DNA of 64,000 nucleotides from Prevotellaceae bacterium UBA2738 (GCA_002353585.1 DEJW01000040.1:1-64000), one strand, 5' to 3'. Positions 1 to 6,934 are shown, counted from the first letter of the stretch. Numbers and translations: made by a program. Notes: generated by a model from the letters alone, not told the origin.

Positions 1-23
1 AAAGTAAACCAAATCAGGAATTG

Positions 24-119
24 TGTCAACCGTCTCAGTAAAGTGACAACCCGATCAGTAAAACTAATGTCAACCAACCCAGTAAAATAACAAAAAACTG
101 TCAACCAAAATCAGGAAAA
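24..119. repeat. Degenerate TGTCAACC...CAGTAAAA repeats
   Basis: TGTCAACC or TGACAACC starts at 24, 44, 68 and 99. Each copy is followed after 4-5 bases by CAGTAAA(A) or CAGGAAAA. Spacing between copies is uneven (20, 24 and 31 bases), so this is a family of spaced motifs rather than a strict tandem repeat. A partial copy (ATCAGGAA) lies at 13-20, so the array may continue beyond the left edge. Confidence 0.6.
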
Positions 120-122
120 GAC

Positions 123-158
123 ATTGTGACTTTTGTGACATTTGTGACATTTGTGACT
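123..158 (+). repeat. TTTGTGACA nonamer array (left arm)
   Basis: Four near-perfect 9-bp units (TTGTGACTT or TTGTGACAT) stand in tandem. They are the reverse complement of the array at 361-419, so the two arrays form an inverted pair about 200 bp apart. Confidence 0.75.
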
Positions 159-360
159 TCTGGGTACATATACCTTTCTCTATGTCAAATAGCAGATGCT
201 TAAATAGGGATTTTGCTTTGGGAAGAATAGCAAGAAACTGTTATACACAATACAACGACTAAGAAAACTTTTCTTTGTAAGAAAGAGAATTATATATAAT
301 TATCTTTCTTATTTCTTTTATAAGTATAATATATATATATAAGCGCGTGCGTGTGTGTCG

Positions 361-419
361 AAAGTCACAAAAGTCACAAAAGTGACAAAAGTGACAAAAG
401 TGACAAGTGACAAGTGACA
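361..419 (-). repeat. AAAGTGACA nonamer array (right arm)
   Basis: Five 9-bp units (AAAGTCACA twice, then AAAGTGACA three times) are followed by two 7-bp units (AGTGACA). On the opposite strand they read TGTCACTTT or TGTGACTTT, matching the left array at 123-158. An AT-rich segment with a GCGCGTGCGTGTGTG run separates the two arrays. Confidence 0.75.
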
Positions 420-563
420 TGCTCCCAAATGTTAAAATGTACTATGCACACTTTTGCTATTTTGTGCAAAATGCCTATACCGAGAAACTATTTTTACAAT
501 GATTTTTGTGTACATCTAACTGCCTGATACTTAGCGTGTTATTTACCAACCATTTTGACAGTC

Positions 564-626
564 TGTAGAAGCATTACTTCTGCACGCTGAGGCATTGCTT
601 CTGCACGCTAAAGCAGCCCTTCTGCA
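564..626 (-). repeat. 21-bp palindromic repeat, three units
   Basis: Three contiguous 21-bp units start at 564, 585 and 606. Each has arms of the AGAAG/CTTCT type around a short centre. The reverse complement of the first unit differs at one base of 21 from the unit at 51795-51815, so this belongs to the same family as the array at 51711-51836. Confidence 0.75.
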
Positions 627-709
627 CCCAGATTTGACGCCTCATTTTTCAGACTTAGCCCCCAAATGTTAAATTGTACTTTTTTCTTGCACTATTTAAG
701 TTAATGTCG

Positions 710-717
710 TACCTTTG
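710..717 (+). promoter_or_regulatory. Minus-7 promoter box
   Basis: TACCTTTG matches the Bacteroidetes TAnnTTTG minus-7 element. Transcription should start near 724. This rules out the TTG at 715 as the start of the following gene and supports the ATG at 748. Confidence 0.7.
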
Positions 718-747
718 CAAAAGAAAAATAAAATTTTTGCTTTGAAT

Positions 748-1923
748 ATGATTAAGTTCCTACATATCGTTATCCTGATGTTGTGTGCCACACTTGTGAA
801 TGCACAGACCACTCCTGCTTTCTGCACGAAAAAGAATCTGTTTGACGCAGAGCAGAGAAACACATTGGGACTCAGCTATGCGCCAAAGGCTGAGACAGTG
901 ACCGTATTCTGCGCATCAGACAGTAGCGACCACTATGCCAACGGAGTGGTAATGGCTGCATACAAGGGACAGCTATACTGCATGTGGCAGAGTTCTGCAA
1001 AGGATGAGGACAGCGCTGACACATGGGTTGCATACAGCCATAGCAGCGACGAAGGCAAGACATGGAGCAAACCAAGAAAGCTCTGCAACACCACCAAAGA
1101 ATATTTTTGCACCTCAGGAGGATGGCTATCATGTAACGACCGCCTCGTGGCTTATGTCAACGTGTGGCAGAATGACTCTACGCTCAAAGCATGCTCTGCA
1201 TATTACACCGAGACCACTGACGGCAAAGAATGGTCGGCACTGAAAGAGGTGAAATGGGCTGACGGCACACCAATGAATGGTATTTTCGAGCAAGACCCGC
1301 ACCGTATGCCTAACGGACGTATCATAGGGGCTGTGCACCTGATGCCAGGAATGATACTCACGCCCATATATACTGATGATGCCACAGGACGGGAAGGGTG
1401 GCGTAAAGGGGAGTTCAAGGCAACTCCGAACGGCAAGCAGTCAGCAGAACTGGAACCAAGTTTCTTTGTACGAAAGGACAGCACCATAGTGATGACAATG
1501 CGCGACCAGCGAAGCTCATATCGTGTGCTCGCAGCCACGAGCCATGACAACGGCGAGACTTGGAGTGATGCCACACCCACAAACATGCCCGACTCAAGGG
1601 CAAAGCAATGCGCAGGCAACCTGAGTGACGGCACGGCATACATAGTTAACAACCCCATAAGCGAGAAGAAACCACGCACTCCACTGGTCATAACGCTATC
1701 TGATGACGGCAAGACATTCGACAAAGCATACCTGCTGCGTTCTGGCAACAGCAACGACCTGCCAACGCAACGATACCAGGGAAAATACAAAACCATAGGC
1801 TACAGCTATCCGAAGGCTATGGAACACAACGGATGGCTGTACATATCATACTCCACCAACAAAGAGAAAGTTGAGTACACGAGAGTGAAAATAGGGAGCA
1901 ACTTTATTAGTAACTTTAGATAA
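748..1923 (+). CDS. Secreted Asp-box (BNR) sialidase-like hydrolase
   Basis: This 391-residue protein begins with a signal peptide (MIKFLHIVILMLCATLVNAQ). It has at least three Asp-box motifs: SSDEGKTW near residue 100, SHDNGETW near 270 and SDDGKTF near 320. These mark the six-bladed sialidase/BNR propeller fold. It presumably cleaves or binds glycans outside the cytoplasm. I do not see a clear FRIP arginine motif of GH33 sialidases, so the substrate is open; a rhamnosidase- or arabinanase-type member of the fold is possible. The start is the ATG at 748, because the longer frame would begin inside the promoter box. It appears monocistronic; a new promoter follows at 1984. Confidence 0.75.
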   Translation: MIKFLHIVILMLCATLVNAQTTPAFCTKKNLFDAEQRNTLGLSYAPKAETVTVFCASDSSDHYANGVVMAAYKGQLYCMWQSSAKDEDSADTWVAYSHSSDEGKTWSKPRKLCNTTKEYFCTSGGWLSCNDRLVAYVNVWQNDSTLKACSAYYTETTDGKEWSALKEVKWADGTPMNGIFEQDPHRMPNGRIIGAVHLMPGMILTPIYTDDATGREGWRKGEFKATPNGKQSAELEPSFFVRKDSTIVMTMRDQRSSYRVLAATSHDNGETWSDATPTNMPDSRAKQCAGNLSDGTAYIVNNPISEKKPRTPLVITLSDDGKTFDKAYLLRSGNSNDLPTQRYQGKYKTIGYSYPKAMEHNGWLYISYSTNKEKVEYTRVKIGSNFISNFR

Positions 1924-1983
1924 TTTATTTGCACTCGGCAAAAATAATTACTAATTTCTAATTGCTAATTGCTAATTATTTTG

Positions 1984-1991
1984 TACCTTTG
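1984..1991 (+). promoter_or_regulatory. Minus-7 box of the queD operon
   Basis: TACCTTTG matches TAnnTTTG. The expected transcript start, near 1998, would place the 5' end directly at the first strand of the riboswitch-like fold at 2000-2004. Confidence 0.7.
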
Positions 1992-1998
1992 CACCCGA

Positions 1999-2037
1999 TA
2001 TAGGTAGAAGCAAACCCTATCAAAAAAAACTTTGACT
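1999..2037 (+). ncRNA. Candidate preQ1-I riboswitch
   Basis: A five-pair stem P1 forms between 2000-2004 (AUAGG) and 2016-2020 (CCUAU). Its loop ends in AAAC, with C2015 directly before the P1 3' strand, where class I preQ1 aptamers place the cytosine that pairs with the ligand. An A-rich tail (2022-2029) follows. The loop segment GAAG (2007-2010) can pair with CUUU (2030-2033) to make the H-type pseudoknot. The fold ends four bases before the queD ATG at 2038, which suggests translational control. The genes downstream make the preQ1 precursor. The fold is seen in the sequence; the class assignment is from memory of the B. subtilis and Thermoanaerobacter aptamers. Confidence 0.65.
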
Positions 2038-2376
2038 ATGTATTACATTAAGAAAACTATGGAGATAGCTGGGTGTCACCAGCTGAAACTATCTTACCGC
2101 AGTAAGTGCGAGAACCTGCATGGTCACAACTGGGTAGTGACCATACATTGTAAAGCCCAACAGCTGAATCAAGACGGAATGGTGATAGACTTCACGAAGG
2201 TGAAGCAGCAGATTCACGGCTATCTGGATCACGGAAACTTCAACGAACTGCTACCGTTTAACCCCACGGCAGAGAATATTGCCAAGTGGATATGCGACCA
2301 GATTCCTGAATGCTACCGAGTGGAAGTGCAGGAGAGTGAAGGAAATGTCGCCATATACGAGGAAGATGAACGTTAA
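2038..2376 (+). CDS. queD: 6-carboxy-5,6,7,8-tetrahydropterin synthase
   Basis: This 112-residue enzyme converts 7,8-dihydroneopterin triphosphate to 6-carboxytetrahydropterin, the second step of queuosine precursor synthesis. Zinc-ligand histidines are seen in CHQL (near residue 14) and HGHNW (near 29-33). A likely catalytic cysteine lies in SKCENLHGH, with conserved DHGNFNEL and PTAENIA further on. The length is normal for a short QueD. I start at ATG 2038; the in-frame TTG at 2032 lies within the riboswitch tail. The stop codon falls in an AACGTTAACGAGAACGGGA repeat, and queE follows after 14 bases, so the genes are surely co-transcribed. Confidence 0.92.
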   Translation: MYYIKKTMEIAGCHQLKLSYRSKCENLHGHNWVVTIHCKAQQLNQDGMVIDFTKVKQQIHGYLDHGNFNELLPFNPTAENIAKWICDQIPECYRVEVQESEGNVAIYEEDER

Positions 2377-2390
2377 CGAGAACGGGAACT

Positions 2391-3020
2391 ATGAAGGTTA
2401 ACGAGATTTTCTACTCACTGCAGGGTGAGGGCGTATATACTGGAACGGCAGCGGTATTCCTCAGACTGAGCGGATGCAACATGAAGTGCTGGTTCTGCGA
2501 CACGAAGGGGCACGAACAGGGCACGGAGATGACTGAGGAGGAGATAGCCGAGAGGGTGAGCCAGTACCCAGCGCGCCACATAGTGATAACGGGTGGCGAA
2601 CCCACGATGCAGTTGAATGCCAGGCTGACCAGGCTGCTGCATGAGAAGGGCTTCTTCATACAGATAGAGACTAACGGTGCCCTACCCCTGAAGGATGGCA
2701 CGGAGGTGGACTGGATAACATGCAGTCCGAAGGGCAACGAGATAAAGATACAACGCATAGACGAACTGAAACTGCTGTTCATAAAGGAGTATCTGGAGAA
2801 ATACAAAGAGGTGAAGGCCTCCCAACGCTGCTTGCAGCCGTTGGATAACGGGAACGGGAACGATAACGGGAACGGAAACGGGTTCCGAGCTTGCTCGCCT
2901 GAGCACCGACTGGAGCGCAAGAACGTTAACGATAACGGGAACGAGGTCATATCCTACATTAAGGAGCACCCACAGTGGAGGCTCTCACTACAAACTCATA
3001 AACTAATAAATATTCCATGA
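2391..3020 (+). CDS. queE: 7-carboxy-7-deazaguanine synthase (radical SAM)
   Basis: This 209-residue radical SAM enzyme rearranges 6-carboxytetrahydropterin to 7-carboxy-7-deazaguanine. The cluster motif CNMKCWFC (CxxxCxxC) is near residue 30, with the substrate-loop opening NEIFYSLQGEG before it and ITGGEP near 60. The C-terminal WRLSLQTHKLINIP is typical of the family. Residues about 152-185 are a low-complexity Asn/Gly stretch plus a short basic segment encoded by inserted repeat DNA (2844-2946). It replaces a short loop of other family members while keeping frame. The catalytic core seems intact, so I expect a working enzyme. The stop codon overlaps the folE start as ATGA. Confidence 0.93.
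   Translation: MKVNEIFYSLQGEGVYTGTAAVFLRLSGCNMKCWFCDTKGHEQGTEMTEEEIAERVSQYPARHIVITGGEPTMQLNARLTRLLHEKGFFIQIETNGALPLKDGTEVDWITCSPKGNEIKIQRIDELKLLFIKEYLEKYKEVKASQRCLQPLDNGNGNDNGNGNGFRACSPEHRLERKNVNDNGNEVISYIKEHPQWRLSLQTHKLINIP
2844..2946 (+). repeat. Composite AACGGG/palindrome repeat inside queE
   Basis: The insert consists of AACGGG-type hexamers (2844-2882), a palindromic element (2883-2921) that recurs inverted at 18761-18798, and a further AACGTTAACGATAACGGGA segment (2922-2946). It is translated in frame as Asn/Gly-rich sequence. The 19-mer GATAACGGGAACGGGAACG also occurs inverted inside gluQ (about 62767-62785). Confidence 0.8.
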
Positions 3021-3616
3021 ACAATATATCACAAGAACAGGTAAGGGAAGCGATATGTACCATAATGAGGTACATAGGCGAAGACCCTGAGCGCGAGGGA
3101 CTGCACAACACGCCTGAGCGCATAGTAAGGATGTATGACGAGATATTCCGTGGCTACAAGCCCGAGATGAAGCCTCGCATCAGCACGTTTACCAACTCAT
3201 CGCACACTGACGAGATGGTGTTTGACTGTGGCGACTACTACTCTATGTGCGAGCACCACATGCTGCCATTCTTCGGCAAGTATTACTTTGCCTACATTCC
3301 TAACCCCGAGGGCAGGATATTAGGTATATCGAAGGTGGCAAGGGTGGTGGGCTACTGTGCTGCCAAACTGCAGTTGCAGGAGAAACTGTGTCGTGACGTG
3401 ATAGACATGCTCTCTGAGGCGCTGACAAGAACCAAGACGGGCAAGCCGTTGCCACCAGCCTTAGGCTTCGCCATAGTGATGAAGGGTCACCACACCTGCA
3501 AGTCGATGCGCGGAGTGAAGAACAAGGGCGACATGACGGTGTCATACTTCACAGGCGTGTTTGAGAAGAACCGCCAGCTGAGGAATGAGTTCTTCAATAT
3601 GATAAAGATGCAATAA
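3017..3616 (+). CDS. folE: GTP cyclohydrolase I
   Basis: This 199-residue enzyme makes 7,8-dihydroneopterin triphosphate from GTP, the entry step shared by folate and queuosine synthesis. Zinc-binding residues are visible in CEHHMLPFFGK (near residue 78) and HTCKSMRGV (near 160). GISKVARVV and the N-terminal EDPEREGLHNTPERI are also family signatures. It overlaps queE by four bases. Its place after queD and queE suggests it supplies dihydroneopterin triphosphate to that pathway under the same riboswitch; a second folate-dedicated copy elsewhere is possible but cannot be seen here. Confidence 0.95.
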   Translation: MNNISQEQVREAICTIMRYIGEDPEREGLHNTPERIVRMYDEIFRGYKPEMKPRISTFTNSSHTDEMVFDCGDYYSMCEHHMLPFFGKYYFAYIPNPEGRILGISKVARVVGYCAAKLQLQEKLCRDVIDMLSEALTRTKTGKPLPPALGFAIVMKGHHTCKSMRGVKNKGDMTVSYFTGVFEKNRQLRNEFFNMIKMQ

Positions 3617-3618
3617 AA

Positions 3619-3744
3619 AGACCCTCTCCAGCTCCCCCTTAAAGGGGGAGAGACCAGCATGATAAGAAGGTAAACAAAAAAAGCTCCCGTTGTTGGGAGC
3701 TTTTATAGTTCTCGCCCTTTAAGGGAGAGTTAGAGAGGGTCTTC
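3619..3744. repeat. Long inverted repeat around a terminator
   Basis: About 29 bases at 3619-3647 (starting AAGACCCTCTCCAGC) are nearly the reverse complement of 3716-3744 (ending AGAGAGGGTCTT). The terminator hairpin at 3681-3702 sits between the arms. The arrangement resembles a small non-autonomous repeat carrying its own terminator. Confidence 0.6.
3673..3705. terminator. Bidirectional intrinsic terminator
   Basis: The stem AAGCTCCC (3681-3688) pairs with GGGAGCTT (3695-3702). An A7 run lies on the left and TTTTA on the right, so it can end both folE (plus) and the ferredoxin gene (minus). Confidence 0.8.
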
Positions 3745-3745
3745 C

Positions 3746-3913
3746 TTATGGGAGAGAGATAGCCTCGTTAGGACATACATCAGCGCATGTGCCGCACTCT
3801 GTGCAAGCATCAGGGTTGATAGAATAGATGTCACCTGCAGAGATTGCCTCTGATGGACACTCATCGATACATGTACCACAAGCGATACAATCTGGACCAA
3901 TTACGTAAGCCAT
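3746..3913 (-). CDS. 2[4Fe-4S] ferredoxin
   Basis: This 55-residue protein is a classic clostridial-type ferredoxin. Two CxxCxxCxxxC cluster motifs are visible: CIACGTCIDECP near residue 9 and CTECGTCADVCP near 38, separated by about 18 residues. It carries low-potential electrons in the cytoplasm, for example to pyruvate:ferredoxin oxidoreductase. The ATG is at 3913 and a canonical promoter lies about 78 bases upstream. It converges on folE across a shared terminator and seems monocistronic. Confidence 0.95.
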   Translation of the reverse strand: MAYVIGPDCIACGTCIDECPSEAISAGDIYSINPDACTECGTCADVCPNEAISLP

Positions 3914-3990
3914 AATGTTAATGTTTTAAAGTTTATAATGTTTTTGTATAGATAATCATTTTTAGGTATCACGATACCCGGATGACGTTG

Positions 3991-4023
3991 CAAAGATAAG
4001 AAAAAGTTTTGGAAACTACCAAA
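3991..4023 (-). promoter_or_regulatory. Ferredoxin promoter
   Basis: On the minus strand, TTTG (4020-4023) and TATCTTTG (3991-3998) are 21 bases apart, matching the Bacteroidetes minus-33/minus-7 pattern. Confidence 0.75.
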
Positions 4024-4162
4024 TTTTAGGTAGGTATTTTTTGAAAACAGATGAAAAATACCTACTTTCGCCATCATTTTGTAGGGATTTAACAGGAAGA
4101 AATGCAATTTTTAAAATAAACATACGTTTAATAATTAGTAATTAGAAATTAGGAATTAGGAA

Positions 4163-4933
4163 TTGAAGCATTATAGTAAGATATTAAAAAGAAGGGCGTA
4201 CAGAAGGGTGTTGTTACTTACATTCTTCATGCTACATTCTACATTCTTCATTCAGCAGGCAACTGCACAGGAGGCAAGGGTGCAGAACCGTCCCTATACC
4301 GACCTGAGACCGATGCACTTCGGCATTGTGGTGGGTACCAACCTGCAAGAGACGGAGTTCAGGAACGTGGGACTGACCACGCTGAAGACTGGAGAGCAGT
4401 CTGAGATATACTGCGACCAGGACTCATGGGATTTTGGTTTTAACGTGGGTGTGCTGATGGAAGCAAGGATAAGCCAGTATTTCGCCTTCCGCGCAGCTCC
4501 ACAACTGTATTTCGGTACGCACAACTTCCGTTTCTACAACAAAATGCACCCAGAGGAAAACCGTGAGCCAAAGACGCAATCGCTGCGCACGGTGTATGTG
4601 GGAGCCAACTTCGACCTTATCTTTGCAGCTCAGCGATGGAACAACCACCGTCCTTACATCATGGCTGGCATAGCACCGATGATAAACCTGACCAACACTA
4701 CTAACGACTACATACAGTTTAAGAAGTCGGAGGTGTTCCTGGAGGTGGGACTGGGATGCGACTTCTACCTGCCGTTCTTCAAACTACGTCCTGAGCTGAA
4801 GTTTATGTACGGACTGACCAATGCCTACGACACCAACCGAGACATAAAGGAGGACAACCCCATACTGCCTTACGCCTCAGCAGTGGACAAGGCTACAAAC
4901 AAGATGATAGTGCTGTCATTCTACTTTGAATAA
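4163..4933 (+). CDS. PorT-like outer-membrane barrel protein
   Basis: This 256-residue protein has a basic N-region, a hydrophobic stretch and a cleavage site after ATAQ. A beta-rich outer-membrane barrel follows and ends in aromatic FYFE. The RPMHFGIVVGTN segment near residue 50 resembles PorT/SprT proteins, which are needed for type IX secretion. Two secreted proteins in the window end in sorting-like tails, which fits. No ATG gives a workable signal peptide: the first one, at 4229, leaves a very short one without positive charge. I therefore accept the TTG at 4163, which lies in an AATTAGGAATTG repeat. Other PorT-family barrels of unrelated function remain possible. Confidence 0.6.
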   Translation: MKHYSKILKRRAYRRVLLLTFFMLHSTFFIQQATAQEARVQNRPYTDLRPMHFGIVVGTNLQETEFRNVGLTTLKTGEQSEIYCDQDSWDFGFNVGVLMEARISQYFAFRAAPQLYFGTHNFRFYNKMHPEENREPKTQSLRTVYVGANFDLIFAAQRWNNHRPYIMAGIAPMINLTNTTNDYIQFKKSEVFLEVGLGCDFYLPFFKLRPELKFMYGLTNAYDTNRDIKEDNPILPYASAVDKATNKMIVLSFYFE

Positions 4934-4940
4934 CATATAA

Positions 4941-5096
4941 GGAGTTAAAAGGAGTTAGAGAAGTTAACGTGGCTCATAGCCACTTAGAAGTTAAAGACGA
5001 TACAAGAGGACCTCACAGAAAGTTTATGGTAATGTCTCTTAACTCCTAAGCGAGCAAAGCGAGCGGTAACTCCTTTAACTCCTTTAACTCCTAAAT
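4941..5096. repeat. Inverted AAGGAGTTA phrase repeats
   Basis: AAGGAGTTAAAAGGAGTTAG at the left is mirrored by CCTTTAACTCCTTTAACTCC at the right (about 5068-5090), with small hairpins between them (GTGGCTCATAGCCAC at 4969-4983, GCGAGCAAAGCGAGC near 5050). The same TTAACTCC phrase recurs at 62140-62185 and 63180-63200. Confidence 0.55.
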
Positions 5097-5104
5097 AAAT
5101 AATA

Positions 5105-5130
5105 AAAGGCTACCCGAACAGGTAGCCTTT
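5105..5130 (-). terminator. Intrinsic terminator
   Basis: A ten-pair stem AAAGGCTACC/GGTAGCCTTT has a six-base loop. On the minus strand it is followed by a TTTTATTATTT run, so it ends the lipoprotein transcript; it could also stop plus-strand transcription from the porT-like gene. Confidence 0.8.
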
Positions 5131-5136
5131 ATTGTT

Positions 5137-5985
5137 TTACTTTACCAATATTACTAAGTATTTGCTTGTGCTCCAGAACTGCTGCGCGTTAGTGATTCGC
5201 AACACATACTGCTTCTGGGCATCAGGCTGCAGGGTGTAGGTGCCTGCAGGGTGAGTGGTGAGCAGCTCGGCATCCTTGGAATAGAGCTTGATCTCCTTCA
5301 CATCGCGTATGTCAATCTTGGTGAAGTAGTTCTTGTTGAAATTAGCACGCAACACCTTGCCCTTGTGGTAGATGTTCTGGTTCTGCAACTCCTTCTTATT
5401 GCCAAAGACGTAATAAGCGGTGTTGAGCTGCTTGTCCTGAGTGTCGATGGTCTGCTGCTTCTGCTGAGCCTCCTGCTGCAGGTCGCCGATGTTGGTATTG
5501 AGGTCGGCAACGGTCTTGTCGAGCTCGGCAATGTGAATATCCTTCTGCTCCAGCTCAGCCTGCAACTGACGGAGTGACTCGCTCTTGTCGTCGAGTTGCT
5601 TCATGAGTGTCTCAACTGTGCGACGCAACTGCTCAGAGCGTGTAGAGCCCTCACGCACCTGCTGTTGCAACTTAGCTATGAGGTCGCGGTTATGCTGCAT
5701 ACTCTGCTGGATGTTGCGTATGCTCATGCGAATCTGGTCGCTCTTGTTAACCTGCTCGCCACTCTTCATGAGCGTCACGGTGTTCTCAGCCTGCTCTATC
5801 AGGCGGAAACCTTCCTGAATCTCGTTGAAGGTAGCCATCACATCATTGATTTCATTGTCTTTCTGCTCAATAACCTTCTGAAGGGAATCGATACGAGCAT
5901 CGGTCTCGCTGAGATCGCTTGTCTTTTCATTCTTACATGCTACTACCGCCAAGGTAGCAAACATACATAATACGATTTTTTTCAT
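5137..5985 (-). CDS. Coiled-coil lipoprotein of unknown function
   Basis: This 282-residue protein starts with a lipoprotein signal (LAVVAC, lipidated Cys near residue 17). Residues about 25-195 are heptad-rich and Gln/Glu/Lys-rich, predicting a long coiled coil. A beta-rich C-terminal part follows (TKIDIRDVKEIKLYSKDAELLTTH and beyond). The family is common in Bacteroidales but I know no function. It is probably anchored in the outer or inner membrane facing the periplasm. Two further envelope lipoprotein genes lie upstream on the same strand with 40-45 base gaps, so a small envelope operon is possible. Confidence 0.75.
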   Translation of the reverse strand: MKKIVLCMFATLAVVACKNEKTSDLSETDARIDSLQKVIEQKDNEINDVMATFNEIQEGFRLIEQAENTVTLMKSGEQVNKSDQIRMSIRNIQQSMQHNRDLIAKLQQQVREGSTRSEQLRRTVETLMKQLDDKSESLRQLQAELEQKDIHIAELDKTVADLNTNIGDLQQEAQQKQQTIDTQDKQLNTAYYVFGNKKELQNQNIYHKGKVLRANFNKNYFTKIDIRDVKEIKLYSKDAELLTTHPAGTYTLQPDAQKQYVLRITNAQQFWSTSKYLVILVK

Positions 5986-6025
5986 ATCTATAGAAATTCT
6001 ATTGAAATCTTGAACCTTTGAACTC

Positions 6026-6934
6026 TTAGTTCAGCGTCACATCAAACTCGATGGTGTTACTTATCTGGTTGTTATCTGAATATATTGCTATAACGAAATG
6101 TGCCGTGCCTGTCTTCAGCGTCTTTTCAGCGCTCACGTATGCCGTGTAGCGTATAGCCTTGTGGGCAGCCAGACGCTCTACGAGGGTAGAAGGAGAAATG
6201 AGCAGGTGCTTATTGCCTGTAGTCTCCTTAACCACTGGCACCACGTTATTGATAGCCGCATCAGACATGTTTTTTATCTCGAAAGATATCTTCACGAGTT
6301 CACCCTTAGCTATGTGGGTGGTGTTCTGCTCGTTTATAAAACGTGCGTTCTCTATCTTTATAGGGGTGGTGATAACAGCAGATTTCTCAGACAACTCTAC
6401 CACAGCAGCTGGAACGGTTGTGGTGACTGGTGTAGAACTGATGTTTATGGTTGGTGTAGAGCCTGTGGTTGTGGTTGAACCTGCGCCTGTGGTTGGCGTA
6501 GGATTATTAGTGCTTGGAATAAGCTCTATCCTGTCGTCATATACTGGGTCAGAGGAATAGCCGCTGGCATCAGAGCGACGTGGTGAGCCGTACACATCGT
6601 CATTATCGTCAGGCTTGGCATTATTGATGCCCAGACTGCGATAGTGCTCTCTCACGCTCTCACGCTCCTCGCGTATAAACTCTGCCTCTGCCTCACGCTC
6701 CTTAGCCTCAGCAGCAGCACCTATAGCAGCACCAGTAGCAGCACCTGCAGCCATACCCACCAGCGTGCCCACGTTGCTACCACGATAGCCACCGCCTATG
6801 CCTCCAATGCTTGAGCCAATCACTCCGCCAAACATGGCACCTGTCATGGCTCCAGCGCCAGTGGTGGTACACGAACTCAGCACCGCAGTGCTGCAAGTAA
6901 TAATCAAAAATGAAAAATTAATAAGTCGCTTCAT
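6026..6934 (-). CDS. Glycine-zipper lipoprotein
   Basis: This 302-residue lipoprotein has its lipobox at LSSC (Cys near residue 22). A glycine-zipper region at about 27-80 (GAMTGAMFGGVIGSSIGGIGG and on) is of the kind that inserts in membranes. A charged helix rich in Glu and Ala follows, then a Ser/Thr/Pro-rich linker (about 140-185), then a C-terminal beta-sandwich-like domain (FEIKNMSDAAINNVVPVV). The linker suggests the C-terminal domain extends away from the membrane. Function is unknown. It lies between the coiled-coil lipoprotein and the M23-like gene, all on one strand. Confidence 0.7.
   Translation of the reverse strand: MKRLINFSFLIITCSTAVLSSCTTTGAGAMTGAMFGGVIGSSIGGIGGGYRGSNVGTLVGMAAGAATGAAIGAAAEAKEREAEAEFIREERESVREHYRSLGINNAKPDDNDDVYGSPRRSDASGYSSDPVYDDRIELIPSTNNPTPTTGAGSTTTTGSTPTINISSTPVTTTVPAAVVELSEKSAVITTPIKIENARFINEQNTTHIAKGELVKISFEIKNMSDAAINNVVPVVKETTGNKHLLISPSTLVERLAAHKAIRYTAYVSAEKTLKTGTAHFVIAIYSDNNQISNTIEFDVTLN

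Larger units (their letters stand above)
1..747. other. Non-coding, repeat-rich left edge
   Basis: No convincing gene is visible in these 747 bases on either strand. The stretch holds degenerate TGTCAACC repeats (24-119), an array of TTTGTGACA nonamers (123-158), an AT-rich centre with long AT runs (about 285-345), the inverted partner array (361-419), a 20-bp direct repeat at 424-443 and 661-680 with one mismatch, three 21-bp palindromic units (564-626), and the promoter of the next gene (710-717). The density of repeats suggests the non-coding end of some element to the left, but this is inference. Confidence 0.6.

Noticed and set aside
361..419. CRISPR or telomere-like repeat
   Set aside because: The nine-base units lack spacers and have an inverted partner array; nothing indicates a chromosome end.
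715..747. TTG start giving a 402-residue sialidase-like protein
   Set aside because: The TTG is part of the promoter TAnnTTTG box; the same trap occurs at 8098 and 19423.
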